The notes: generated by a model from the sequence alone, not told the origin. 7,150 nt of DNA from Gammaproteobacteria bacterium (GCA_003645435.1 QNFD01000132.1:1-7150); one strand, 5' to 3'; shown: positions 1 to 6,775, counted from the stretch's first letter. Numbers and translations: made by a program.

Positions 1-20
1 AATCTTGATCGATCCCCCTT

Positions 21-44
21 GATCCATAGCTATTGCTATGCATC
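21..44. repeat. Small inverted repeat upstream of lipB
   Basis: Two 10-base arms (21-30 and 35-44) are inverted copies with one mismatch around a TATT loop, with core CATAGC/GCTATG. No T-run follows on the plus strand, so it is not a standard intrinsic terminator. It may be the end of an upstream transcript or a chance hairpin in the lipB leader. The remainder of 1-125 shows no gene I can support. Confidence 0.3.
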
Positions 45-125
45 GGCGGGCGATCAATCAACCTTGTTTGCCATATTTCCCCTGATCTTCGTTCCCTTCA
101 TGCAACATGCGGGCTAGTAAACACA

Positions 126-782
126 ATGAATCAATCCAGTCCAATTGTAGTTAAATATCTGGGTATGACAGACTACCAGCGGGCCTGGCAGGGCATGAAA
201 GATTTTACCGAGGCCCGTGATTCGACAACTGCGGATGAATTGTGGATAACCGAACATGCTCCGGTATTCACCCAGGGCCAAAATGGCAGGCCCGAACATT
301 TACTCGACACCGGCGATATTCCGGTGATTCAGATCGACCGTGGCGGCCAGGTCACCTATCATGGCCCCGGACAGCTAGTGCTGTACTGCCTGCTCAATAT
401 AAATCGGCTGGGGCTGGGTGTTCGCAGCCTGGTGACTCAAATCGAAGTATCAATTATAGAATTTCTTGCCGGTTACGGGATCGAAGCAGCAGCGCGCAAG
501 AATGCGCCGGGTGTTTATGTTGGCGCGGCCAAAATAGCGGCGCTTGGATTGCGCGTACGAAAGGGATGTTGCTATCATGGCTTAAGCCTTAATATCGATA
601 TGGATCTAGCGCCTTTCTCCGGTATCAATCCCTGCGGGCTGGAGGGTCAGGCTGTAACCCAGGTAGCGGATTTTGATATCGCAATCGATGTCGAACAGGC
701 GGGCAGGGAACTCGCCGAACTATTAATTGGTAACATTAGCCCAGGATATAAAGAACCAGGGCTGTCTCTCCCGCCGATCTAA
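126..782 (+). CDS. lipB: Octanoyl-[acyl carrier protein]:protein octanoyltransferase LipB
   Basis: LipB moves the octanoyl group from octanoyl-ACP to the lipoyl domains of 2-oxoacid dehydrogenases and the glycine cleavage H protein. This is the first step of cytosolic lipoate synthesis; LipA then inserts the sulfurs. The 218-residue product carries the family signature [12 protein letters not shown] at residues 72-83. It also has the catalytic pair: Lys136 in [10 protein letters not shown] and Cys170 in INPCG, at the spacing known for the family. The frame is open back to an ATG at 33, but similarity to E. coli LipB (about 213 residues) begins at the ATG at 126 ([13 protein letters not shown]), so I use that start. 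No strong Shine-Dalgarno precedes it. The gene abuts the stop of the convergent desaturase gene. A decayed second copy of its 3' part lies before lipA. Confidence 0.96.
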   Translation: MNQSSPIVVKYLGMTDYQRAWQGMKDFTEARDSTTADELWITEHAPVFTQGQNGRPEHLLDTGDIPVIQIDRGGQVTYHGPGQLVLYCLLNINRLGLGVRSLVTQIEVSIIEFLAGYGIEAAARKNAPGVYVGAAKIAALGLRVRKGCCYHGLSLNIDMDLAPFSGINPCGLEGQAVTQVADFDIAIDVEQAGRELAELLIGNISPGYKEPGLSLPPI

Positions 783-1568
783 TCAGGATTTTCCCAGAAC
801 GAAGCTCGCATTACGCACCAACCTAGGTGGGATCAGGTGTTTTATGCTTTCATGCAATTCCGGCAGTTTCGACCAGTGCAGGCCTAGACGATAATGATGT
901 GCCGTGTGGTAACCGAGATTACCTGTCAAAAAGTTAAAGAGTCGGTTGGTGTTGTTGTATGAGGCGTGGAATGCGTTATCAGTATCCAGTCCACTATGAT
1001 GCTCATAAGTTACCCAGACGGTGAATAGCAGACTGATAACCATTGGCAGCACAAACACGAAAAGCGCTGGTACGGGCCTGAACCAGCAAAGCAGGGCCAC
1101 GCCCGCTAAGGTGACTAGCGAGTAGAGCAAAAAGTTACGCTGCAGCCGGGGATGTTTCTTGCTAACCAGAAAGCCCCGATAATAAGCCGTGCCGGCAACC
1201 CTAAGGGTGTATTCCAGTACACCCATCGTGCTCCCATCCTTTCGCTGCCAACCGCTTTCGTCACGACTCTGGTCCAGAAAATTTTTGTGGTGCCCAAGCA
1301 CATGGTGCAAAACCCACAAATTTGTGGTCACTCCAGTGTGTAATGCGTAGAAAAATTCGAGAATACGGTTGAGTGGTTTGGCGCGAAACGTAAGTGTGTG
1401 CTGGTGATGATGGTTCCAGGCACAAATCAGGCCTTTGGGCATGATCATCAGCAACGTATAACCTGCCAGCCACCAGGCATTATTAACCTGGAAGTAAACC
1501 AGGAAGTCGATCACGCTTAACGCGAGCACAAAAAATACCGGAACCCGGTCCGATGCAAATCTGAACAT
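783..1568 (-). CDS. Membrane fatty acid desaturase family protein
   Basis: This is a 261-residue integral membrane protein with the three histidine boxes of di-iron membrane desaturases and hydroxylases. They are NHHHQH at about 52-57, HHVLGHH at 88-94 and HTAHH at 221-225, plus an extra EHHSGL segment before the last box. Hydrophobic stretches at about 10-27, 32-48 and 150-190 (a split pair) would anchor it, with the histidine clusters on the cytoplasmic side binding two irons. Such enzymes use O2 and electrons from ferredoxin or similar to desaturate or hydroxylate acyl chains; the exact substrate cannot be told. It is shorter than typical acyl-CoA desaturases (about 300-400 residues) but all boxes are present, so it looks intact. 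Its TGA stop directly adjoins the lipB TAA on the other strand. A terminator-like hairpin lies 20-50 bases before its ATG. Confidence 0.85.
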   Translation of the reverse strand: MFRFASDRVPVFFVLALSVIDFLVYFQVNNAWWLAGYTLLMIMPKGLICAWNHHHQHTLTFRAKPLNRILEFFYALHTGVTTNLWVLHHVLGHHKNFLDQSRDESGWQRKDGSTMGVLEYTLRVAGTAYYRGFLVSKKHPRLQRNFLLYSLVTLAGVALLCWFRPVPALFVFVLPMVISLLFTVWVTYEHHSGLDTDNAFHASYNNTNRLFNFLTGNLGYHTAHHYRLGLHWSKLPELHESIKHLIPPRLVRNASFVLGKS

Positions 1569-1588
1569 GGATTAGTTACGAAATTGAT

Positions 1589-1617
1589 AAAAAGTACAGG
1601 GAGCATAAGCGCCCTGT
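1589..1617 (-). terminator. Terminator-like hairpin in the desaturase 5' leader
   Basis: Read on the minus strand, ACAGGG...CCCTGT forms a stem continuing through one mismatch into GC/GC, with a TTAT loop. It is followed after two bases by TTTTT (1589-1593). This has the form of an intrinsic terminator. It ends about 20 bases before the desaturase ATG, downstream of a possible -10 box (TACAAT, complement of 1636-1641) without a clear -35. It could stop antisense transcripts coming from the lipA side, or attenuate the desaturase mRNA. The function is inferred from shape only. Confidence 0.4.
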
Positions 1618-1723
1618 TTCTGAAAAGCTAGTTAGATTGTAGACCATCATGCCTTTCAAGGGTTTCATTTAGACAAAAAGTAGTAATTGGCCCCCAATCG
1701 CACTTACTGGGGCGGACTCTTGT

Positions 1724-1930
1724 GATGGATTGCATATATGAAAGAGATGTTGTTATTATAGCCTGTGTCTTATTTCGATATGGATTTAAGTCTTTTTACA
1801 GGCATCAATTCATCTCGCCTGAAGGAACAGACGATCATCCACAAGGATAGAATTCGGCATTTTAATCGAAGCTGAGCAGGCAGGGTGGGAACTCGCGTGT
1901 ATATTAATCGGGAACAGCAAACGTGAATAA
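1724..1930 (+). pseudogene. lipB: Decayed 3' fragment of a second lipB, overlapping the lipA start
   Basis: This stretch aligns with the last third of the intact lipB (roughly 537-735). In order, the matches are K-R-C-C-Y (1742-1756) against K-G-C-C-Y; D-M-D-L-x-x-F-x-G-I-N against the same motif; and E-Q-A-G-W-E-L-A-x-x-L-I-G-N (1874-1915) against [14 protein letters not shown]. Over 14 codons of the last block 31 of 42 bases match. The copy is dead. There is a TGA at 1739-1741 where lipB has CGA. A one-base deletion lies near 1769, with a compensating +1 around 1835-1858. The codon for the catalytic Cys is TCT (Ser) at 1813-1815. The upstream part is missing or unrecognisable, although weak similarity may reach back to about 1690. 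The restored frame ends at TAA 1928-1930, overlapping the lipA GTG by eight bases, as expected of a former lipB-lipA operon. The rest of 1569-1723 shows no gene. Confidence 0.85.
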
Positions 1931-2879
1931 AAAGAATCAGGTAGTACAGGGCGAAAAGCTCAAGGGTGCCGACAAGGTAGCACGAATCCCGATAAAGGTT
2001 GTGCCTTCGAAATTTGTGCAGCGCAAGCCTTCATGGATACGTGCCAGGGCACCGACTGGTGATCGGGTTCGGCAGTTGAAATCCACCTTGCGGGAAAATA
2101 ATCTTTACACCGTTTGTGAAGAGGCGTCCTGTCCCAACCTGGGGGAATGTTTTTCAAAAGGTACGGCGACTTTTATGATTATGGGCGATATCTGTACCCG
2201 TCGCTGCCCGTTTTGCGACGTTGGTCATGGGCGACCCAATCCACTGGATACACATGAGCCGCAGAATTTGGCAAAAACCATACAAAGCATGGGTTTGCGC
2301 TACGTGGTAATCACCTCGGTAGATCGCGACGACCTGCGTGATGGCGGCGCGTTACATTTTGTCGATTGCATCAAACATACCCGTCGTTTGAGCCCGCAAA
2401 TTCAGATCGAGATTCTAATCCCCGATTTCCGTGGCCGAATGGATGTCGCCCTGGAAATTCTGACCCAGGTGCCGCCGGATGTTTTAAATCACAACCTCGA
2501 GTCTGTGCCATCGCTGTATAAAAAGATTCGTCCCGGTTCGGACTATCAATGGTCGCTAGATTTGCTGAAAAAATTTAAGCAAATCCATCCCCAGGTACCC
2601 ACCAAGTCTGGTTTGATGCTGGGCCTGGGGGAAGAGATTTCCGAGGTAGAGCAAGTATTACGCGATATGCGCGATCACGATATCAATATGTTGACGCTTG
2701 GACAGTACTTACAACCGAGCCTCGATCATCTGGCGGTCGAGCGTTTTGTCACACCGGATGAATTCGATCAACTTGGTGAATATGCACGTTCCATCGGTTT
2801 TGACCAGGTGGCGAGTGGCCCTATGGTACGTTCCTCGTATCACGCTGATCTTCAAGCCGAATCGGTTCTAGGCAACTAA
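1923..2879 (+). CDS. lipA: Lipoyl synthase LipA (radical SAM)
   Basis: LipA inserts two sulfur atoms at C6 and C8 of the protein-bound octanoyl chain, using S-adenosylmethionine and two [4Fe-4S] clusters, downstream of LipB. All cluster ligands are visible. The sacrificial auxiliary cluster uses Cys65, Cys70 and Cys76 ([12 protein letters not shown]) plus the serine motif RSSYHA at about 303-308. The radical-SAM cluster uses CTRRCPFC (Cys91, 95, 98). Length is 318 residues, against 321 in E. coli. The start is a GTG (1923), with only a weak GGGAAC at 1910-1915 as ribosome site; no better upstream start exists. The GTG overlaps the end of the lipB relic, so translation may once have been coupled to lipB. 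A weak promoter-like pair inside the relic (TTGCAT 1730-1735, TATTAT 1754-1759, spacer 18) might now drive it, but this is tentative. Confidence 0.97.
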   Translation: MNKKNQVVQGEKLKGADKVARIPIKVVPSKFVQRKPSWIRARAPTGDRVRQLKSTLRENNLYTVCEEASCPNLGECFSKGTATFMIMGDICTRRCPFCDVGHGRPNPLDTHEPQNLAKTIQSMGLRYVVITSVDRDDLRDGGALHFVDCIKHTRRLSPQIQIEILIPDFRGRMDVALEILTQVPPDVLNHNLESVPSLYKKIRPGSDYQWSLDLLKKFKQIHPQVPTKSGLMLGLGEEISEVEQVLRDMRDHDINMLTLGQYLQPSLDHLAVERFVTPDEFDQLGEYARSIGFDQVASGPMVRSSYHADLQAESVLGN

Positions 2880-2930
2880 AGTTTTTTAAGTAACTAGTAA
2901 GTCAATATCACCTAAGGCCTTAAACAAGCG

Positions 2931-3254
2931 ATGGATTTTACTTTTCTTTTTTTAACCCAATTTTTTAAAGGACTTGTTTTTGTATGGCCGCTTTTAATTT
3001 CACTGGGATTATTTATCAGTTTACTTGGGCACATTGTTGGGCGTCTTGAGTCCTGGGATAAATTCGATGCTATTTACTGGGCGTTTATCACCGCAACAAC
3101 GGTAGGTTACGGAGATATTCGGCCGATAAGTCGTTTATCGAAAGTACTGTCGGTATTTATTGCCCTGAGTGGTATGGTTTTTACCGGTATCATGGTGGCG
3201 CTCGCCGTCAATGCGGTAACCGATTCCTATCATATCCTAAAACTGGATACTTGA
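2931..3254 (+). CDS. Small two-TM potassium-channel-like protein
   Basis: The 107-residue product has the minimal pore layout of the two-TM ion channel family (Ion_trans_2). A first membrane segment spans about residues 14-36, a pore helix and selectivity filter TTVGYGD lies at 56-62, and a second membrane segment is at about 69-93. A functional channel would need four subunits in the inner membrane. The very short cytoplasmic ends leave no room for an RCK, cyclic-nucleotide or voltage-sensor domain, so any gating must come from the pore or a partner. It starts 51 bases after lipA on the same strand, so it may be cotranscribed, but no strong Shine-Dalgarno is seen. The filter motif indicates K+ selectivity; transport itself is inferred from the family. 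It converges on nadE, with a large palindrome between the two genes. Confidence 0.85.
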   Translation: MDFTFLFLTQFFKGLVFVWPLLISLGLFISLLGHIVGRLESWDKFDAIYWAFITATTVGYGDIRPISRLSKVLSVFIALSGMVFTGIMVALAVNAVTDSYHILKLDT

Positions 3255-3283
3255 AGGCGGCGGTTAGATCCTCGGGCTTTTGT

Positions 3284-3451
3284 TTAAGGAGTCTCTGATC
3301 AATTCATGAATCAACATCTGCTAGTTAAAATAAGCCAGCTCTTCGTTGTAAATCTTACGAATAGAGTGACTATTCGCTGCGATTCACGCCTCGATCTGAC
3401 TTATTTTAACTGCGCATCTGAATGACTCAGAATTAATCAGAGGCTCCTTAA
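3284..3451. repeat. 168-bp near-complete palindrome flanked by TTAA (MITE-like)
   Basis: The whole segment is an imperfect inverted repeat centred on the loop AGTGA (3365-3369). Outer arms 3284-3305 and 3430-3451 match at 20 of 22 positions, starting with TTAAGGAG and ending with CTCCTTAA. A perfect 12-bp block (AGTTAAAATAAG, 3323-3334) has its complement at 3400-3411. The inner stem CGAATAG/CTATTCG (3358-3364, 3370-3376) is also perfect. The blocks between match less well. The element fills most of the 203-bp gap between the convergent channel and nadE genes and encodes no credible protein. There is no T-run typical of a terminator. The form suggests a miniature inverted-repeat element, with TTAA as a possible target duplication, or a large structured RNA or double terminator. 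Its copy number in the genome is unknown. Confidence 0.75.
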
Positions 3452-3457
3452 TATTGC

Positions 3458-4285
3458 CTAATCATAAATTGTCGCAATCGGCTGGCGCTTATGCTGGGTA
3501 CCACGATAAATATCAATTATGCGATTTGCCGCCTTGGTGTCTATTAATTTTCCTTCCAGAAAATCGTCGATTTGATCGTAGCTGAGACCGAGTGCATGTT
3601 CGTCCGGCAAAGATGGATTATGGCATTCCAGGTCTGCTGTTGGCGTCTTGTCGACAAGTGCGGCAGGGGCCCCGAGATGGTTTGCCAGGGCCCGGATCTG
3701 GCGTTTGTTTAAGCCGAACAGGGGCGCTAGATCGCAGGCGCCGTCGCCATGCTTGGTATAAAAACCGGTGACATTTTCCGCGGAATGATCGGTGCCGATC
3801 ACCAGGCCGCCGAGTAGTCCGGCTATTTCATACTGGGCGATCATACGCATCCGCGCCTTCACGTTACCCTTGGCGTAATCAACATTTGATTCACCTTCAT
3901 TGAACAGGCCGCTTTGTGCTAAAGCATCGATCGTAGACTGATGAATTGCATCGCTGCCCGCCTGTACGTTAACGCAGACACGAGCAGTTGGCTGGATAAA
4001 ATCCAGCGATAACTGTGCATCCGCCTCGTCCGCCTGTTGCCGGTAGGGTAAACGAACCGCGATAAAACGAAAATGACCTGCTTTATGGTTTAATTCATCG
4101 ACTGCGAGTTGTGCCAGGCGGCCGCCGGTACTCGAATCGACACCGCCGCTAATGCACAGAACCAGGTTTTTTTGGCCCGAATTCAACAATGTTGCTTTAA
4201 TAAAATCGATGCGTCGTCTGATCTCGAATTCTACATCGATTTCGGGCAATACACGCATTTCGGCAATAATGGATTTTTGATTCAT
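3458..4285 (-). CDS. nadE: Ammonia-dependent NAD+ synthetase NadE
   Basis: NadE performs the last step of NAD+ synthesis, amidating nicotinate adenine dinucleotide with ammonia at the cost of ATP. The 275-residue length equals that of E. coli NadE. The ATP-pyrophosphatase P-loop SGGVDSS is at 46-52, the GNVKAR motif at 140-145 and GTDHSAE at 164-170. These are followed by the conserved [18 protein letters not shown] and TPTADLE segments. There is no N-terminal nitrilase-type glutaminase domain, so the enzyme should use free ammonia. The start [17 protein letters not shown] aligns with the E. coli N terminus. It lies 70 bases downstream of the aldo/keto reductase on the same strand, so iclR-tas-nadE may be partly cotranscribed. 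No clear Shine-Dalgarno is visible. Confidence 0.96.
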   Translation of the reverse strand: MNQKSIIAEMRVLPEIDVEFEIRRRIDFIKATLLNSGQKNLVLCISGGVDSSTGGRLAQLAVDELNHKAGHFRFIAVRLPYRQQADEADAQLSLDFIQPTARVCVNVQAGSDAIHQSTIDALAQSGLFNEGESNVDYAKGNVKARMRMIAQYEIAGLLGGLVIGTDHSAENVTGFYTKHGDGACDLAPLFGLNKRQIRALANHLGAPAALVDKTPTADLECHNPSLPDEHALGLSYDQIDDFLEGKLIDTKAANRIIDIYRGTQHKRQPIATIYD

Positions 4286-4355
4286 GCTGAACTGGAATTA
4301 GGAGAATCGAATAAAGACTATTCTGGCAGATTTTGTATTTTGAGGCGAGTAGCGC

Positions 4356-5399
4356 TTAGAAGGGTATCGGGTAGCGCCGGTACACCTGCTGAATATCTTC
4401 CAGGACTTCATCGCTGAGGCTGACATCGGTAGCCCCAATATTAGTTGTCAATTGTTCCATCGTCGTTGCGCCGATAATCGTGGAACATACAAAAGGACGT
4501 TGATTGCAGAATGCGATCGCCATTTGCGAGGGATCCAGGCCATGCTTGTTGGCAATTTCGATATAGGCATTTACCGCCAGGGCCGAATTTTCGCTAATTC
4601 TACCGTACAGATCCGGGTTTATGGTCATGCGAGAACCGGCAGGTATTCTGCCATCCTGGTATTTGCCGCTGAGCATGCCGCAGGCGAGGGGCGAAAAGGG
4701 GAGCAAGACAACTTTTTCGTTATGCGATAGCTCGGCGAGATCGAGGTCGTGACTCCGATACATCAGGCTGTATTCGTTTTGAATCGAAACCACTCGGGGT
4801 AAATCGTTAGCCTCGGCAATTTGCAAAAATTGCGAGGTTCCCCAACAGCTTTCATTGGACAGGCCTATTTGCCTTATTTTTCCAGACTCTATCAGTTTGC
4901 CCAGTGCTTGAAGTGTTTCCAGAATGTGGCTAAGAGTTTCCTCGCGATTCTGGTTGACGGGGTCGAAGGTCCAGCCCTGGCGGAAATGGTATGAACCCCG
5001 GTTGGGCCAGTGTAACTGGTATAAATCGATCCTGTCGGTTTGTAATCTTTTTAAACTGCCCTCGATACTAATACCAATTTTTTTTGGTGATATGGGAATG
5101 CCGTCCTGTACCCATTTAAGGCCTTCGCCGGTCACCTTGGAAGCAAGAATTACTCGGTCGCGGTTAGTGGAAGACTTGACCCAGCTACCAATAATTTCCT
5201 CTGTGCGTCCCTGGGTTTCTGCCGATATCGGATTAGCCGGATACATTTCAGCCGTATCAATAAAGTTCACACCGTGGTCGAACGCATAGTCCATTTGTCG
5301 ATGACCTTCCGCCTCGGTGTTTTGAGTACCCCAGGTCATCGAACCCAGACATATCTCACTGACTTCAATATTGCTGTTACCGAGAGTTTTGTATTTCAT
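4356..5399 (-). CDS. tas: Aldo/keto reductase, Tas-like
   Basis: This 347-residue cytosolic NADPH-dependent oxidoreductase belongs to the aldo/keto reductase superfamily and has a TIM-barrel fold. The catalytic tetrad is present: Asp48 and Tyr53 (NFIDTAEMYP), Lys88 (LASKVTG) and His130 (LYQLHWPNR). Length and the segments around NTEAEGH, TAEMYP and ETQGRTEEIIGSW closely resemble E. coli Tas (346 residues). E. coli Tas can suppress tyrosine auxotrophy under starvation, but its natural substrate is uncertain, and so is this one's. The start ATG is 14 bases after the iclR stop on the same strand, so the two probably share a transcript. The regulator could thus affect this gene, though no operator was seen directly upstream of it. 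No obvious ribosome-binding site lies in the short gap, which suggests translation by reinitiation after iclR. Confidence 0.9.
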   Translation of the reverse strand: MKYKTLGNSNIEVSEICLGSMTWGTQNTEAEGHRQMDYAFDHGVNFIDTAEMYPANPISAETQGRTEEIIGSWVKSSTNRDRVILASKVTGEGLKWVQDGIPISPKKIGISIEGSLKRLQTDRIDLYQLHWPNRGSYHFRQGWTFDPVNQNREETLSHILETLQALGKLIESGKIRQIGLSNESCWGTSQFLQIAEANDLPRVVSIQNEYSLMYRSHDLDLAELSHNEKVVLLPFSPLACGMLSGKYQDGRIPAGSRMTINPDLYGRISENSALAVNAYIEIANKHGLDPSQMAIAFCNQRPFVCSTIIGATTMEQLTTNIGATDVSLSDEVLEDIQQVYRRYPIPF

Positions 5400-5413
5400 A
5401 TGGATAAATTCTG

Positions 5414-6172
5414 CTATTCGTCGGCCAGGGTGGACAATTCTTTCGCTGCCTTGCGCAGGTGAGGAATGTATTGCTGGGCATCTTCCAGTGTCAGCCTGAA
5501 TACCGGTGCCTGAAATGCCAGAGAGCTGTAAAATCGTCCCTGGCTATCGGTAATGGGCACGGCCAGCGCAATGATGCCATCAAAAAGTTCTTCGTTGTCG
5601 ATGGACAGTTGATTTTCGCGTATTGACGTGACCTCTTTTATTAACCCGGCCTTGTCGGTAATGGTTTTTTTTGTCATCGCGGTCAAATCTAGTTTGCTCA
5701 CTATAGATTCCAGCTTGCCCTTCGGCAAGGTGCTAAGATAAAGCTTGCCGCTTCCCGTGCAATGCAAAGGTACACTGGAACCTATCGGTATTTGCAGACG
5801 TAGTACCCATTGAGTTTCGACGCGGTCTGAATAGGTCATTTGCATGCCATCCGGATAAGCAATATTACAGGTTTCGCCTATTTCTTCGGATAGTGATTTC
5901 AGAATCGCATGACGCAGTGCGCGAAATCGAGAATGCGTCAGCACACCGACAGCCATATCGTACAGTCTGTTACCTGGCATGTAGCTTTTGCCATTCAGTT
6001 TTTTCAGTAAGTACCCCTGAGATTCGAGCGCAGCACACAGTCGATGCGCAGTCGCCTTTGGCAAGTTGAGAGTCTCGTTGATTTCCGTTGCACTAATCGG
6101 CTTATCGGAACTGGCGACGGTATCCAGTATATCGAGCACGCGATTAATGGAAGACCCTCGTTCACGCTTCAT
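5414..6172 (-). CDS. IclR-family transcriptional regulator
   Basis: The 252-residue protein has the usual two IclR domains. The N-terminal winged helix-turn-helix covers about residues 7-70 (SSINRVLDILDTVASS, then recognition helix LPKATAHRLCAAL at 37-49). The C-terminal GAF-like effector domain covers about 85-250 and includes PLHCTGSGKLYLS and the DNEELFDGIIALAVPI segment. Such proteins bind short palindromes and respond to small organic acids, sugar acids or aromatic intermediates. The ATG at 6172 has GGAG (complement of 6180-6183) seven bases upstream. The gene is divergent from the TRAP module, and two matching 25-bp palindromes lie in the shared upstream region, which supports local and probably autogenous control. 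Its effector cannot be named; it may be the TRAP substrate or a breakdown product. Confidence 0.93.
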   Translation of the reverse strand: MKRERGSSINRVLDILDTVASSDKPISATEINETLNLPKATAHRLCAALESQGYLLKKLNGKSYMPGNRLYDMAVGVLTHSRFRALRHAILKSLSEEIGETCNIAYPDGMQMTYSDRVETQWVLRLQIPIGSSVPLHCTGSGKLYLSTLPKGKLESIVSKLDLTAMTKKTITDKAGLIKEVTSIRENQLSIDNEELFDGIIALAVPITDSQGRFYSSLAFQAPVFRLTLEDAQQYIPHLRKAAKELSTLADE

Positions 6173-6273
6173 ATTCTAGCTCCGGTCGACCATTGGAGTA
6201 GTCCCGGGTTGTGGGGGTAACAATTGTTTTTGCATTTCGAAATCCAGTCGACCTTATCGTTAAATTTTATATG

Positions 6274-6298
6274 AAAATGAGACTTAAAGTTTCGTTTT
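6274..6298. promoter_or_regulatory. Probable IclR-family operator O1
   Basis: This is an 11-3-11 palindrome with left arm AAAATGAGACT (6274-6284) and right arm AGTTTCGTTTT (6288-6298). The left arm is identical to that of the second site 119 bases away. The TGARAC-type arms separated by a short AT-rich centre resemble operators of IclR-family regulators. It lies on the iclR-proximal side, about 100 bases before the iclR start, next to an AT-rich stretch (ATTTTATAT, 6264-6272) that could hold the iclR -10. Autoregulation is therefore plausible. Confidence 0.6.
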
Positions 6299-6368
6299 AA
6301 GCCCTAATGTTATATTTTATCGATCGTTTTGTCGAATTTTGGACCGATTGTCAATTTTAACTGGAGCG

Positions 6369-6397
6369 TTGCAATATTAAATGAAAACTGACAAAAT
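6369..6397 (+). promoter_or_regulatory. Candidate promoter for the TRAP module
   Basis: TTGCAA (6369-6374) and CAAAAT (6392-6397) are separated by 17 bases, each matching the sigma-70 consensus at four of six positions. The -10 overlaps the O2 palindrome, as expected for repression by the divergent IclR protein. A start near 6405 would leave a leader of about 150 bases before the first ORF. The remainder of 6418-6540 shows only a small GTCGT/ACGAC hairpin (6518-6530) and no other gene. Confidence 0.35.
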
Positions 6398-6417
6398 GAG
6401 ACTATTAGTTTCATTTT
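6393..6417. promoter_or_regulatory. Probable IclR-family operator O2
   Basis: The second 11-3-11 palindrome has left arm AAAATGAGACT (6393-6403) and right arm AGTTTCATTTT (6407-6417), with one mismatch between arms. It is a better palindrome than O1 and has the same left arm and nearly the same right arm. It overlaps the candidate -10 of the rightward promoter, so binding there should block transcription of the TRAP module. Confidence 0.65.
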
Positions 6418-6558
6418 ATCGAATAAAGGGTGGCAGAAATAATAATATTTAGGGACTATTGACTGGCTTACTCATATAGCATTCCCAGCAGGCAGCAGTT
6501 ACGGGATCATCAAAATAGTCGTTCTACGACGCTAATAACCATAAGCAGGAGAGAGACA

Positions 6559-6654
6559 ATGTTAAAACGTATTAACCTAGTAGGCACAGCCTTGGTGGTG
6601 CTTGGACTTGTATTTAGTGGCGTGGCAAGCGCCGGCAAGATCACCATCAAGTAG
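6559..6654 (+). CDS. 31-residue ORF consisting mostly of a signal peptide
   Basis: The ATG at 6559 is preceded by AGGAG (6547-6551) at seven bases, a near-ideal ribosome site, so translation is likely. The product has a basic start (MLKR), a hydrophobic core at about 8-20, and a plausible signal-peptidase site VASA|G at residue 25. Only GKITIK remains before TAG. This pattern matches the start of a secreted binding protein; the neighbouring DctP likewise has an Ala-x-Ala site followed by NKVLRIQ. It may be the remnant of a second TRAP binding protein, a leader peptide, or a small exported peptide. The same frame stays open for 36 codons after the TAG (to 6764), but that part resembles nothing I recognise. 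No function is assigned. Confidence 0.45.
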   Translation: MLKRINLVGTALVVLGLVFSGVASAGKITIK

Positions 6655-6717
6655 GTTTTGTCGATTTGCGGCATTGAACAAGGGTCGGACCGCCGGCCCA
6701 ACAAGCTCCGGGGCGCT

Positions 6718-6759
6718 GCCTTCAGCCTCGCGACGCATACAAATGGCGAAGGCTTTCTT
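6718..6759 (+). terminator. Stem-loop with T-rich tail between the small ORF and dctP
   Basis: GCCTTCaGCC (6718-6727) pairs with GGCGAAGGC (6745-6753) across a 17-base loop, leaving one bulged base, and is followed by TTTCTT (6754-6759). It could be an intrinsic terminator or attenuator acting after the small ORF, or a processing/stability hairpin in front of dctP. The long loop and interrupted T-run make it a weak terminator, so partial readthrough is likely. It ends only five bases before the dctP ribosome-binding site. Confidence 0.4.
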
Positions 6760-6764
6760 AATTA

Positions 6765-6770
6765 GAGGAG
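6765..6770 (+). promoter_or_regulatory. Strong Shine-Dalgarno of dctP
   Basis: GAGGAG lies five bases before the ATG at 6776 and fixes the start of the binding-protein gene. Confidence 0.75.
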
Positions 6771-6775
6771 TAGAT

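Noticed and set aside
33..125. Longer lipB start at ATG 33 adding 31 residues
   Set aside because: The extra residues have no counterpart in LipB, and similarity to E. coli LipB starts at the ATG at 126.
3284..3451. Integron attC site
   Set aside because: The GTT/AAC-like blocks are in the opposite arrangement to attC core sites, the element is symmetric over its full length, and there is no cassette array or integrase.
4109..5462. Plus-strand open frames opposite nadE, tas and iclR
   Set aside because: They are shadows of well-supported minus-strand genes and have no start context or domain.
6518..6530. GTCGT/ACGAC mini-hairpin as a terminator
   Set aside because: The stem is only five base pairs and is not followed by a T-run.
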